A stretch of DNA of 64,000 nucleotides from a virus. This document shows positions 14,105-22,677 of this stretch, piece after piece (position 1 is the first letter of the stretch; each line of letters starts with the position of its first letter). Location: positions 26,572-90,571 of IMG/VR virus record IMGVR_UViG_3300037189_010507. One strand, written 5' to 3'. Made by a program: the position numbers and the translations under genes. Under the pieces are notes generated by a model that worked only from the letters and a program-made list of their open reading frames with translations, was not told where the DNA came from and did not search any database.

Positions 14105-14816
14105 TCCCCGACCAGCATTTATCAGCCAAAGCACACTCTGCACATTTAGCAGAACTACGCTTATAAGGCTGAGCGGGGATTTCTCGCTTTAAGAAAGCAT
14201 CGTAAATTCCCCTATATTTTTTAAACAATTTATCTATGAATGTGTCATCTCTTTCAATATAAATTGGAAGAATTTCTTGGTTATTTTTATTCTCGTAAAT
14301 AACTAAACCAGATGGCAAATCAAGACAGCGCATATAAATTTGTGCTTGTCTAAAATGATCGTCTTTTGGTTTGTTATATAGCTTTCTATAGTGAAAGCCT
14401 TCATTTGATATTGATTTCAACTCTATTAGTTTATGACCATCAAGATCAATTATACCATCTGCAGTGCCCTCAATTGGGGGATCATCGTGTGTTACTGGAA
14501 TTTCTTCTGCTACAAGTATGCCAATTTCTCTCAAATAACTGTAAAGTCTGTCATGGACAGCATGACCATTATCAAAGATTCTATAAGTTTGAGGATGGAA
14601 TGTAGTTGTCATTTCAGTACCTTCAAATAGATAATACCAATAACGCGCACATTGGTTTGTATAACTGGGATGGAACCCGCCAACCTTTTTCTCAGTTGGG
14701 GTATTACGCTTTTCTAGATGAGCATCAATTGTTTTCAACAAATCCCCTACAATATCGTCACCCGATTTCTGTATTTTTTCCTGCTTTGGGAGTTTTAGTG
14801 CATTTAATGATTTCAA
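14097..14816 (-). CDS. Cas4/RecB-like PD-(D/E)XK exonuclease
   Basis: 239 residues. The nuclease core reads GTADGIIDLDGHKLIELKS (D, then ExK) followed by RQAQIYMRCL, the conserved QxxxY helix. One cysteine sits near residue 56 and a C-terminal cluster CAECALADKC supplies the other ligands of a Cas4-type Fe-S site. Phage Cas4-like nucleases process DNA ends for recombination; no CRISPR array or cas1 is present. It is placed between the methyltransferases and ruvC. Confidence 0.8.
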   Translation of the reverse strand: MKSLNALKLPKQEKIQKSGDDIVGDLLKTIDAHLEKRNTPTEKKVGGFHPSYTNQCARYWYYLFEGTEMTTTFHPQTYRIFDNGHAVHDRLYSYLREIGILVAEEIPVTHDDPPIEGTADGIIDLDGHKLIELKSISNEGFHYRKLYNKPKDDHFRQAQIYMRCLDLPSGLVIYENKNNQEILPIYIERDDTFIDKLFKKYRGIYDAFLKREIPAQPYKRSSAKCAECALADKCWSGNV

Positions 14817-15131
14817 TTAATTTCCTTTTGATGCGATTTTGAGAACATTAATGTTCTCTGCTAGAGCTTCATACATGGTTTTCCATATATCATTTACCAT
14901 TTTATCTTGTTCACTCATGAGACTAGATCTTCTCTTAAAAGCCTGAGACTTAATAATCATTTGAGTTCTATATGCTGCCAAAAGGTTTGCATATTTGATA
15001 GCCTGCGCTCCAACATAATGATTTGGGTTGTCAATAATATCTTGTACAATTGCCATACACTCAATAAATTCTTTTGATCTTTCTCCCATATGCTGGGCGA
15101 TGAAATCAACATCTACAATAATATCAGCCAT
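14817..15131 (-). CDS. Hypothetical helical protein
   Basis: 104 residues, almost all alpha-helix with a basic KSQAFKRRSSLMSE segment. It lies between the Cas4-like nuclease and the cytosine methyltransferase, overlapping the latter by 8 bp. A partner or accessory for the nuclease is plausible only from position. Confidence 0.6.
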   Translation of the reverse strand: MADIIVDVDFIAQHMGERSKEFIECMAIVQDIIDNPNHYVGAQAIKYANLLAAYRTQMIIKSQAFKRRSSLMSEQDKMVNDIWKTMYEALAENINVLKIASKGN

Positions 15132-16515
15132 GTATATCTTCTCTTTCTATTAGGTTCTTCAATTGTACACCTATCCAATGCGATACAGGGCTTGCAATAG
15201 CATTTCCGCACATTTTATATCTATTGGTATCGGCAATCTTTTTACCGTTTCTATCAAATGCCGTGTGATTATCAGGGAACCCCATTAATCTTTCGCATTC
15301 AATAGGTGTAAGTCTTCTTAAAATAAATTTCTTTTCATCTACTGGAATAGCAATGTGGTCAGCGGAGTCAATACCAGTTCTGATTGTTCTATAAGTATCT
15401 TCTGTTATTTTATTATTATAGCCATCATATGCAAGAACAGGTACTTGACCACCACCTGTCCCCATCCTGTGCTTTAAAGTTGGAACAATTCCATCTTCAT
15501 AGATTCTAATATCATCAACTCTTGTCCCATCAAGCACCATTATATGAGGCATATTATCCCCATTATGATGCTCTGCTCTAAGAGTTGGAACTAAATCTTC
15601 ACTAACTCCATAACCTTGTCTAACCATTACTCCCGGCTGAAAGACAAGGACTGTTGCTCTCGCTTCTCCAGTGTTATCAAATGCATTAAGAGTTGGTGAT
15701 ACGTTACCACTAATCCAAGACTCTGAATCTTCATTATTCTGCGCCCTCTTTGTCTTAACAAAAGGCTCTAAAATGAAGTTCATATCCGGTCTTTTATGGT
15801 CAGAAGAAGATAGACTTACTCCTCCTTCTTCATATTTGCTAAATCCTGTTTTCCCATACCAGATAGGTCCATCAATGCCTGTCTCAAAGGCTCTGGGATT
15901 TGATTTCCCTTTCTTTCTCCTCTTCTTAATATCCCCATTGCTGTCTTCGGGGACAGATAATATTTTTCCATTACTTCTTCTAATGGCTGAAGAGTCCCAG
16001 CAAGCGATGACAAATATTCTTCTTCTTCGCTGGGCGACTCCGAACCATTGTGCATCCAAGATATGCCATTCAATTCCCAATGCCCCGATGTTAGCCATTT
16101 GGTTGAGGACTTCCCCGAAGTCTTCTCCTTTATTACTTGTGAGGGCACCTGGGACATTTTCCCAGATTGCCCATTTTGGATATTGTCCATTTGTTGCATC
16201 ACGCATCTCCTTAATTATTCTAATACCTTCAAAAAATAATCCTGATCTATCTCCGTCAAGACCAGAACGCTTACCTGCTACTGATAAGTCTTGGCATGGT
16301 GAGCCAAAAGAAATCAAATCAACAGGTGTTAAATCTGCGCCATCAACATCTCGTACATCTGTGTACTTTAATGTATCAGGCCAGTTTCTTTGCAATACTT
16401 CTTGGCAATTTTTATCCCATTCAACTTGGAACTTACATTCCCAGCCAGCAGAATCAAAACCAAGATCAAATCCACCTACTCCTGCGAATAGGCTTCCATA
16501 AGTTAAATTACTCAT
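15124..16515 (-). CDS. dcm: DNA (cytosine-5) methyltransferase
   Basis: 463 residues with motif I SLFAGVGGFDLGF, motif IV GSPCQDLS (catalytic C74), motif VI ENVPG (119-123), motif VIII AQRRRR (161-166), and C-terminal motifs ERLMGFP and RYKMCGNAI. The central variable region is long and includes repeated SPTL/VPTL(R/K) segments typical of phage enzymes. It probably shields phage DNA from host restriction; no cognate endonuclease is seen. One base overlaps the adenine methyltransferase. Confidence 0.93.
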   Translation of the reverse strand: MSNLTYGSLFAGVGGFDLGFDSAGWECKFQVEWDKNCQEVLQRNWPDTLKYTDVRDVDGADLTPVDLISFGSPCQDLSVAGKRSGLDGDRSGLFFEGIRIIKEMRDATNGQYPKWAIWENVPGALTSNKGEDFGEVLNQMANIGALGIEWHILDAQWFGVAQRRRRIFVIACWDSSAIRRSNGKILSVPEDSNGDIKKRRKKGKSNPRAFETGIDGPIWYGKTGFSKYEEGGVSLSSSDHKRPDMNFILEPFVKTKRAQNNEDSESWISGNVSPTLNAFDNTGEARATVLVFQPGVMVRQGYGVSEDLVPTLRAEHHNGDNMPHIMVLDGTRVDDIRIYEDGIVPTLKHRMGTGGGQVPVLAYDGYNNKITEDTYRTIRTGIDSADHIAIPVDEKKFILRRLTPIECERLMGFPDNHTAFDRNGKKIADTNRYKMCGNAIASPVSHWIGVQLKNLIEREDIHG

Positions 16516-16907
16516 TATTTTCCTTTAAACACAACTACGACTGATGGGAAAGGAGCGTTATAAATTGCTCCTTGAAATCTCAGTCTACCTTTAATAAAAC
16601 GAATTTCATCCGCTTGCATGACATATGTATGCCACCATTTTGTGTCAGTACGACTTGGGATTAGAAAAACTGATGTATTGCCCTTCTCCTGCTCTCTCAT
16701 AGCTTTTTCAAGCCATTTCGCAATCACATTGCCATATGGTGGATTAACAAAGTTGCAAGAACCCCATTCAATTTCCAAACCGTCAAAATCGGGATTAGAT
16801 GGACATGGATCAAAATTAAAATTAAATTCTTCATTTAATTTTTGATAGAAAACTTCAGGAGTTTTCCACTTTTCATTAACTGACATAAAGTGAACTTGAC
16901 TACTCAT
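16515..16907 (-). CDS. dam: Phage N-6-adenine DNA methyltransferase (Dam family)
   Basis: 130 residues from ATG 16907 (AAGGA eight bases upstream). WKTPEVFYQKLNEEF, DPCP, NFVNPPYGN (NPPY at 55-58) and PSRTDTKWWH match the compact phage Dam family. Known relatives act on GATC. It overlaps both neighbours, so expression is coupled with the cytosine enzyme. Confidence 0.88.
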   Translation of the reverse strand: MSSQVHFMSVNEKWKTPEVFYQKLNEEFNFNFDPCPSNPDFDGLEIEWGSCNFVNPPYGNVIAKWLEKAMREQEKGNTSVFLIPSRTDTKWWHTYVMQADEIRFIKGRLRFQGAIYNAPFPSVVVVFKGK

Positions 16908-17199
16908 AATCACTATCCTTGATCAACTCTTTAAATACATGCCATTCAATAATAGCAACCTTAACATCAGAATCTTCTCCAAGGACAACAGAAATACATG
17001 GGTATTTATGATTGGATTTCCATGCATCCTTACGCATTTTAATCCAAGCAGTTCTTGTCAATGTAAAAGATGCTCCATTGTGTTTGTAATCTAATAAAAA
17101 CTCATGGAACTCTGCATCGCCCTTCTTAAATCCTCTACCTGAATTCTTCACAGCCTTTGCTTTGTCCTTCTTGATTTCTTCTTTTTCAGTTCTTTTCAT
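16900..17199 (-). CDS. Possible PD-(D/E)XK nuclease-like protein
   Basis: 99 residues from ATG 17199, whose ATGA overlaps the upstream stop; ATG 17211 is the alternative. After a lysine-rich leader, GDAEFHEFLLDYKHNGASFTLT has the E..D.K spacing of small Holliday-junction-resolvase-like nucleases, followed by a helix and CISVVLG strand. The family assignment is tentative. Confidence 0.45.
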   Translation of the reverse strand: MKRTEKEEIKKDKAKAVKNSGRGFKKGDAEFHEFLLDYKHNGASFTLTRTAWIKMRKDAWKSNHKYPCISVVLGEDSDVKVAIIEWHVFKELIKDSDYE

Positions 17200-17645
17200 A
17201 GTAGCGCCCATACATAACTTGGCTCATCAACTGGTTTTTCTGTAACATCGTCAAACTTATCACAGTACCAATCCCAGTGTTTCCATGCTAACTTCAAGCG
17301 GTGTGATCGGTGAATGTCTTCACGACCAAACCAATATGGCATTACTAGCTTATCATAATTTATGACTTCAAGCTTCATTGTATTGTTATAACCACGATTA
17401 ATCCATTGCTCAACTGATTCATTAAAATAAAGTTTCAATGCTTCTTCGTAACCTCTCCACATTCTTGTAACAACATGGTTCTCCCAGCCATAATAAAATG
17501 TCCCATCCTTTTTCATCTTCGGCTGAACTCTTTTCAAAAGAACATTCAAGACCTGATGTGTTTCAACACGCTGTTTCCCAAGTCTTTTATAATCAAGAAC
17601 TTGTAGCGATTCTTTGAAATCTGGATACGGTAAAAATGTTTGCAT
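17196..17645 (-). CDS. Pyrimidine-dimer glycosylase / MSMEG_6728-like protein
   Basis: 149 residues starting MQTFLPYPDFKESLQVLDYKRLGKQRVE, then WENHVVTRMWRGYEEAL and HRSHRLKLAWKH. This is the signature of the actinobacterial MSMEG_6728 family, related to T4 endonuclease V-type DNA repair proteins. It would repair UV damage in a sunlit habitat. A strong AGGAGG lies seven bases upstream, after an extended -10 promoter. Confidence 0.75.
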   Translation of the reverse strand: MQTFLPYPDFKESLQVLDYKRLGKQRVETHQVLNVLLKRVQPKMKKDGTFYYGWENHVVTRMWRGYEEALKLYFNESVEQWINRGYNNTMKLEVINYDKLVMPYWFGREDIHRSHRLKLAWKHWDWYCDKFDDVTEKPVDEPSYVWALL

Positions 17646-17673
17646 AGATGCCTCCTATTTAGACGGTGTGCAG

Positions 17674-17684
17674 AATATACCACA
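17674..17684 (-). promoter_or_regulatory. Extended -10 promoter TGTGGTATATT
   Basis: The minus strand reads TGTGGTATATT (17684-17674); the 5' leader of about 22 bases then carries AGGAGG. It shares the TRTGGTATNNT pattern with sites at 32135, 51928 and 52786. Confidence 0.55.
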
Positions 17685-17736
17685 ATGGCAAATGATAATA
17701 GGGGGTAAGGAGGATTTTTTATTTTTTATTTCTGGG

Positions 17737-17862
17737 TTATTCCCAAAAAATATCTTCATCAAAGTCCTCTTCAACCTTCTTTATTAAAGCAATTGTGCCA
17801 ACAACGAGAAGTCCAGAGGCTACTAAAAATGGTAGTGATACTAATACTAGGAGTCTTTTCAT
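17737..17862 (-). CDS. 41-residue membrane protein
   Basis: ATG 17862 overlaps the RecA-like stop (ATGA). The protein is MKRLLVLVSLPFLVASGLLV plus VGTIALIKK, one membrane span or an uncleaved signal, then an acidic tail. No function is apparent. Confidence 0.55.
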   Translation of the reverse strand: MKRLLVLVSLPFLVASGLLVVGTIALIKKVEEDFDEDIFWE

Positions 17863-18773
17863 CCTAATATTTTAGCACTAATTTCCTCAATTTGCTTATC
17901 AGTAAGCTCAATCTTACCCATACCATTCCACTTCTGATCTCCGTAGAAAAACCAAGCACCCCTGCGCTCAATAATATTCATCTCAATTGCAATATCAAGC
18001 ATTTCACGATATTTATCAATCATACCCTCTTGAGGGAGAACATAATACTGTCCATGTGTCCCAATGCTTGGGATCTGTTTTGTCTTTTCAATTGTCCATG
18101 TTACTTTTTGAGATGTAATCATATTAACTTCATCTCTTTCCATTTCCTTTGACGACATGGATAGAAATAACTTAACAATATTATGCATATTATGATGAAC
18201 CGTATTACCCATCTTTGCTTTTGTTATTGCATACATTCCTGACAAGTCAATCGTCTGGTGAGCAACAAAGATCATCATATTCCTCTCTTTATGGAGATAG
18301 TTTACGAGCTTCTGAAGAAGAAAGCCTTGTGAGCGAGATTGAAGACCCATTGCCTTACCGCCTTCAGGCTTGTCATAAAACTCTTCTTTAATAATATTTG
18401 AAAGAGAGTCAAACAAGAAAATATGCTTCTCTTCTTCGTGAGTAAGATATGGATGGATATTCTTCAGAATGTCTTCAACAACTGTTGATTGAATAACTAC
18501 AATGTCATCAATATCAATACCACACTTAGCAGCATACTCTTCGTTAAATGAATACTCTGAGTCAACAATTACTGGTCTAAAACCTCTACTCTGTGCTTCA
18601 GCTAAAATTCTAAAACACATTGTTGACTTACCTACTGATGGAGTACCCCAGAACAAATGTGTTGCGCCTGTATTTAGACCTCCACCTAATGCGCGATTAA
18701 GTCCAACACTAGGGGTTGGAATAACCTCATGCACTGGCATTTGGTCGCCTTTTCTTTTATCTACAATTAACAT
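17859..18773 (-). CDS. recA: RecA-like recombinase
   Basis: 304 residues. Walker A GTPSVGKST at 43-51, Walker B IFLFDS at 118-123, MMIFVAHQT sensor strand and the C-terminal WFFYGDQKWNGMGK, the phage counterpart of RecA's SWYSYxGxRIGQG. It lacks the long RecA C-terminal domain, as do UvsX-like phage recombinases. It would drive strand exchange together with the ssDNA-binding protein and the junction nucleases downstream. AAGAAGAG precedes the ATG. Confidence 0.88.
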   Translation of the reverse strand: MLIVDKRKGDQMPVHEVIPTPSVGLNRALGGGLNTGATHLFWGTPSVGKSTMCFRILAEAQSRGFRPVIVDSEYSFNEEYAAKCGIDIDDIVVIQSTVVEDILKNIHPYLTHEEEKHIFLFDSLSNIIKEEFYDKPEGGKAMGLQSRSQGFLLQKLVNYLHKERNMMIFVAHQTIDLSGMYAITKAKMGNTVHHNMHNIVKLFLSMSSKEMERDEVNMITSQKVTWTIEKTKQIPSIGTHGQYYVLPQEGMIDKYREMLDIAIEMNIIERRGAWFFYGDQKWNGMGKIELTDKQIEEISAKILG

Positions 18774-18820
18774 TTACTCTTCTTTCTACTATAGATTTAT
18801 GCAATAATAACACATGGGAG

Positions 18821-19855
18821 TTACAGAGTTCCCATCCAGTTATAAACTTTTTCCGCATCGTATGCGAAATCAACATTATTCTTAAATGTTTCATAAGCTT
18901 TAACAGACATTGATTCTAAAATCTCAGAATCTGTCAATACTTTTCTTATCTTGTTAACAGCATCTTCAACAGAAAGACCGTCAAGGTTTATACTACTTTC
19001 TGCGTTAAACAACTCCTGAGCAAGTTGATTGTCGTATCCAGATCTTCTTATAATAGTTGGTCTACCACATGCATATGCATTATAAATAATATGACCATAA
19101 CCATCTCCATGATCTTTAACATGAAAAATTAAATCATCATTATTCATAGAATCAGCTAGAACTTCTGCACCGGCAATACTTCCATCACGACATTGACCGC
19201 CATAACTTTTGAATGAAAACTCTTGCAATGAATTTTCAAGATCTGTAAAATCTCTCCAGCCAATAGTTAGTTCTTGTAATATATTTATATAACTACTTAT
19301 AGTATTAGATTGAGTATGAGTCTTTGGCTTGAACAAATTAGTATCAAACTCTTGATGATAGTAAACAACATTAGCATCTTGAATATTACCTGGCTTAACA
19401 GAGCCTAAAACATTAAGACCTCTAAAAATATTTGGATTCCAGTTATTTCCAATTTGAATAATCAACTTAGCTTGAGGTTGAAACTCCTGTATTAATTTTT
19501 GAAATAGAGGAATATGCTCAGGTATTGATGCAATTATGTAATCAAATTTACGACTTTTAAATGATTCCAATGTTATAGCATTATGTATTGTTATATTTCC
19601 TGGATCATAGACGCTGTAAATGCCATCTGATTGCTCTTTCACAACATTAAGTGGAGGTGTATTGTCAGGCATAATCTGACATTCGAAATCCAAAAATTGT
19701 TTAGCAGTACTCAACTGATCATTAATAGCCCAATAACCTTCATAAAACCACTCTAGCCCGATTGGTCTATAAACTTGCATTCCCAATCGCCCTTCGAAAA
19801 GAAGAACCAGAGAGCGAAGAAGTGAGTTATGATGAAAATCAGTTAGAACATTCAT
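18821..19855 (-). CDS. GT-B fold glycosyltransferase
   Basis: 344 residues. The C-terminal half carries the nucleotide-sugar site of GT4-like enzymes: EVLADSMNNDDLIFHVKDHGDGYGHIIYNAYACGRPTIIRRSGYD, in summary an acidic loop followed by a G(Y)GH helix and a proline-threonine strand. The N-terminal half is a divergent acceptor domain. It starts one base within the FkbM stop and closes the four-gene sugar cluster. Confidence 0.7.
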   Translation of the reverse strand: MNVLTDFHHNSLLRSLVLLFEGRLGMQVYRPIGLEWFYEGYWAINDQLSTAKQFLDFECQIMPDNTPPLNVVKEQSDGIYSVYDPGNITIHNAITLESFKSRKFDYIIASIPEHIPLFQKLIQEFQPQAKLIIQIGNNWNPNIFRGLNVLGSVKPGNIQDANVVYYHQEFDTNLFKPKTHTQSNTISSYINILQELTIGWRDFTDLENSLQEFSFKSYGGQCRDGSIAGAEVLADSMNNDDLIFHVKDHGDGYGHIIYNAYACGRPTIIRRSGYDNQLAQELFNAESSINLDGLSVEDAVNKIRKVLTDSEILESMSVKAYETFKNNVDFAYDAEKVYNWMGTL

Positions 19856-20604
19856 TACTTTTCAAAATAAGCTAGACCGATAGTTGCATAATTTTGAACA
19901 TCTTTAAACTGTTCATCAGTTGTGTCGTTAAAGTCTTTGCCAATTAACTCATGAAATTCTTCATACATTGATTTCGTTGTTGGCAAAGCATGCAGTTCAG
20001 CAACAATCTTATCAATCTTTGCAAGAGACTCTTCTGAAGCACCTGCAAAAGCGCTCCATTCAGCACCTTCACAGTCAATTTTTAGAATAGTTACGGCTTT
20101 TACATTCTTCAATATGTCATCAATACTGATTGTATCAACCTTAATTTCACGACCATTTGTCCAAAGATTTTCTTGCCAGTCTGAAGAATCAATTGTATTG
20201 CCAATGAAACGATGATGAGAACCACTCTCTGTTTTTTCATCCCCGTAACGAAGCACAACTTGTTTTCCGGATATCTCATTAATAGCTTTGCTATGAAGAG
20301 TAAAGTTTTTTTCCCATCCATTAGCCTTAACATTTTTCATAATAAGTTCTGCGTTTTCAGGCAATGGCTCAACAGCAATCACTTTAAAACCACGACTAAG
20401 GAGAGCGAGTGAACAACCACCAGCATGACCTCCAATATCAACAGCGATAATATCCTTATCCGCAGGAACTTCTAAACTTCCTACTTTATACTCGTCTTCC
20501 GTAATACAGGAATATAAAGTATTCCAATCATTAGTACCCTCTCTTGTGAATACCGTTAATTCTACACCCCAAGGTGTAGTAAATTTATTTTCTTCATATT
20601 GCAT
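19855..20604 (-). CDS. FkbM-family methyltransferase
   Basis: 249 residues with SAM motif I IIAVDIGGHAGGCSLAL, VIAVEPLPENAELI, and the family signature TISIDDIL...ILKIDCEGAEWSAF. FkbM enzymes O-methylate sugars or polyketides, so this one probably caps the glycan made by the flanking transferases. Overlaps the upstream gene by 11 bp. Confidence 0.85.
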   Translation of the reverse strand: MQYEENKFTTPWGVELTVFTREGTNDWNTLYSCITEDEYKVGSLEVPADKDIIAVDIGGHAGGCSLALLSRGFKVIAVEPLPENAELIMKNVKANGWEKNFTLHSKAINEISGKQVVLRYGDEKTESGSHHRFIGNTIDSSDWQENLWTNGREIKVDTISIDDILKNVKAVTILKIDCEGAEWSAFAGASEESLAKIDKIVAELHALPTTKSMYEEFHELIGKDFNDTTDEQFKDVQNYATIGLAYFEK

Positions 20605-21592
20605 TTAAGAATTCCTCCCATTGTTTAATTATTTTCTTTTTACCAAATACATCAATAGCGTAAGCTCTTTGCCTATCGCTAATTTCTTTGGCATATGCAT
20701 CGTTGTCAAGCAACTCTTGTGTTTGTGAGATCATTTCTTCAACGCTTCCACAAACAATTCCACCAAGACTCCTAAGAATCTCCTCAACCTCATAGAAGTC
20801 AAAGTTATAAATTATATTAGCCATTTGATTATTAATAGCAACAATTGGCAATCCCATCATTAAAGCTTCAATAAATGAAAGAGTGTATGAAGCAGGAGCA
20901 GTTCCACCATATGGCATAACCCTTGCCTCTTGCATTCTCTTTATTTGTGCTTCATACGGAATTGCACCACCATTGTAATGACCTAAATCTTCATTACCAG
21001 GGCCATACACAGTTCCATCAAATTTTTCTATTACAGCCATTACTTCATCGTAATGACAATGACTTCTTCGCCCCTTTAAAGACTGAGCGAAATTAACAAC
21101 ATTGCGACCATCTCCAGTCCAGCCAGATAATTCATCTTCGTCTTTATAGAAACGAATAAGAACATCTTCTCCGATATAGTTAGATAATCTTCTTTCATTT
21201 GGAGAATATCTAATAATCTTTAATCCCTCATCACGCATTGGCTTTAAAGTTGCCTCAACGCCTTCGGTTGACTGACCGATTGTTCTCCAGATAACTTTCT
21301 TATGCTTAATCCTATCCCAGTTATGAACAATAACATCAGGAGAATGCATAACTATAAGAACATCAAATGGTTCAATCAATTCATTAGGCAAGTTAGTTTT
21401 AGGAAAATTAGTCGCAAAAGGAACATATTCTTCATAATACTTAGCACCCTTAATTCCGGGTCTTGGGTGTGTTATATGCCCCGCAGGATCAATATACGCA
21501 CCATTAGAGAATACTTCATGCCCTAAGTCTGTCAGTAGCTGTACTTCATCATATTCCAGAATAGAATGGCAGCTTAAATAATGTATTTTCAT
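20594..21592 (-). CDS. Glycosyltransferase
   Basis: 332 residues, GT-B architecture. A C-terminal Rossmann domain includes ARVMPYGGTAPASYTLSFIEALMMGLPIVAINNQ, the sugar-nucleotide-binding E(A)xxMGxP element. Acts in the cytoplasm. Overlaps its neighbours by 1 and 11 bp. Confidence 0.75.
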   Translation of the reverse strand: MKIHYLSCHSILEYDEVQLLTDLGHEVFSNGAYIDPAGHITHPRPGIKGAKYYEEYVPFATNFPKTNLPNELIEPFDVLIVMHSPDVIVHNWDRIKHKKVIWRTIGQSTEGVEATLKPMRDEGLKIIRYSPNERRLSNYIGEDVLIRFYKDEDELSGWTGDGRNVVNFAQSLKGRRSHCHYDEVMAVIEKFDGTVYGPGNEDLGHYNGGAIPYEAQIKRMQEARVMPYGGTAPASYTLSFIEALMMGLPIVAINNQMANIIYNFDFYEVEEILRSLGGIVCGSVEEMISQTQELLDNDAYAKEISDRQRAYAIDVFGKKKIIKQWEEFLNAI

Positions 21593-22677
21593 CAGCCCTT
21601 AACCTCTTGTAAAATCTCTTCTGCTCTTTTAATGTATGGCTGGGATACTTTCTCCCAAGTCATATTCTCATTAATATAAATAGCGCTCTCATATGTTCTC
21701 CGAGCAACTTCTTCGTAGTGCTCAGCAACATATAGCATCTTATCACACAAGTCGTCAAAGATTGGCTCTGCCCATTCACCGCAGTTCTCATACCTTCCAA
21801 ACATTCTCCATGTCCCCCATCTAAAATCAAGAGGAACAGACATATGAGCAAACTCTGTACAGGCTAATACATTTGTGCAAATTGTTGGAATACCTTTTGC
21901 AATTGCTTGGAATGGAAGGTTACCCCATCCTTCTCCGCTAGTCGGATACAAGACGCAATCAGCCATGTCGAATATTCTGCCGAGTTCTTCATGAGATACC
22001 TCTTCGTCAATAACTTCAATCTGAGGATGCCTAAGACCATTGACTTCTCCATTGCGATAGATTCTGCCATCAGGATCTCCATTAGATTTATAAATTAAAC
22101 GGTAGTCATCATTTCCCTCAAACATTCTTAAAAATGCATCAACCGCCATCTGAGAATTCTTACGACTAGATGGCGAGCCAATAGACAAAAATGTAAATGT
22201 AGAATGAGGTGTCCTTAACTTAGGGAAATAGATATTAGGGTCAACACCTAACTTAAATTCGTACACAGGCCGCTGAATTCCTGAAGCAATGAAAACCTTT
22301 TGCATGTACGAACTGCATGTCCAAATCTCATCCATTTGATTACATAGTTTTACCCAATGATCGGGGAGTCTATTTGTTTCCCAGAATGTAAACCCAACCG
22401 AATAAATCCGTGACTTTACAAACCCCTCCGGTACGGAATGATTAATGATGACCTCTCCAGAGCAATCATCCTTTTCCATATATCCAAATCCGATTCCGAG
22501 TCCTTGCATTTCAGCAAGTTCGGGTGGCACTTGAATCTTCCCAATCTCATCCCAATTTGTGGGCTTACTCCTGCGGATTGGCAATCCGCTTGTGCCGATG
22601 AAATCCCATAGACGGTCAGGGGTATAGCCATAGCCTTCACTAAATTTCGGTATTTGGTTATCCGACCATACTAGCAT
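21592..22677 (-). CDS. Group 1 (GT4-like) glycosyltransferase
   Basis: 361 residues. GVDPNIYFPK, FLSIGSPSSRKNSQMAVDAF, and CVLYPTSGEGWGNLPFQAIAKGIPTICTNV match GT4: the last contains the EG(W)GxxxxxAxAxGxP active-site element. The first 20 bp lie inside the 3' end of the polymerase gene, so the cluster is cotranscribed with replication genes. Confidence 0.82.
   Translation of the reverse strand: MLVWSDNQIPKFSEGYGYTPDRLWDFIGTSGLPIRRSKPTNWDEIGKIQVPPELAEMQGLGIGFGYMEKDDCSGEVIINHSVPEGFVKSRIYSVGFTFWETNRLPDHWVKLCNQMDEIWTCSSYMQKVFIASGIQRPVYEFKLGVDPNIYFPKLRTPHSTFTFLSIGSPSSRKNSQMAVDAFLRMFEGNDDYRLIYKSNGDPDGRIYRNGEVNGLRHPQIEVIDEEVSHEELGRIFDMADCVLYPTSGEGWGNLPFQAIAKGIPTICTNVLACTEFAHMSVPLDFRWGTWRMFGRYENCGEWAEPIFDDLCDKMLYVAEHYEEVARRTYESAIYINENMTWEKVSQPYIKRAEEILQEVKG

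Noticed and set aside
14097-14816. CRISPR-Cas system suggested by a Cas4-like nuclease
   Set aside because: No repeat-spacer array and no cas1 or cas2 in the window; isolated Cas4-like nucleases are common in phages.
15671-16501. 276-codon open frame on the plus strand inside the cytosine methyltransferase gene
   Set aside because: It is antisense to a clear methyltransferase with all motifs, has no ribosome site and no domain; the length is a by-product of codon bias.
17859-18773. Archaeal-type RadA/RadB or KaiC-like ATPase
   Set aside because: The RecA-type C-terminal WFFYGDQKWNGMGK element and the operon context favour a RecA/UvsX recombinase.
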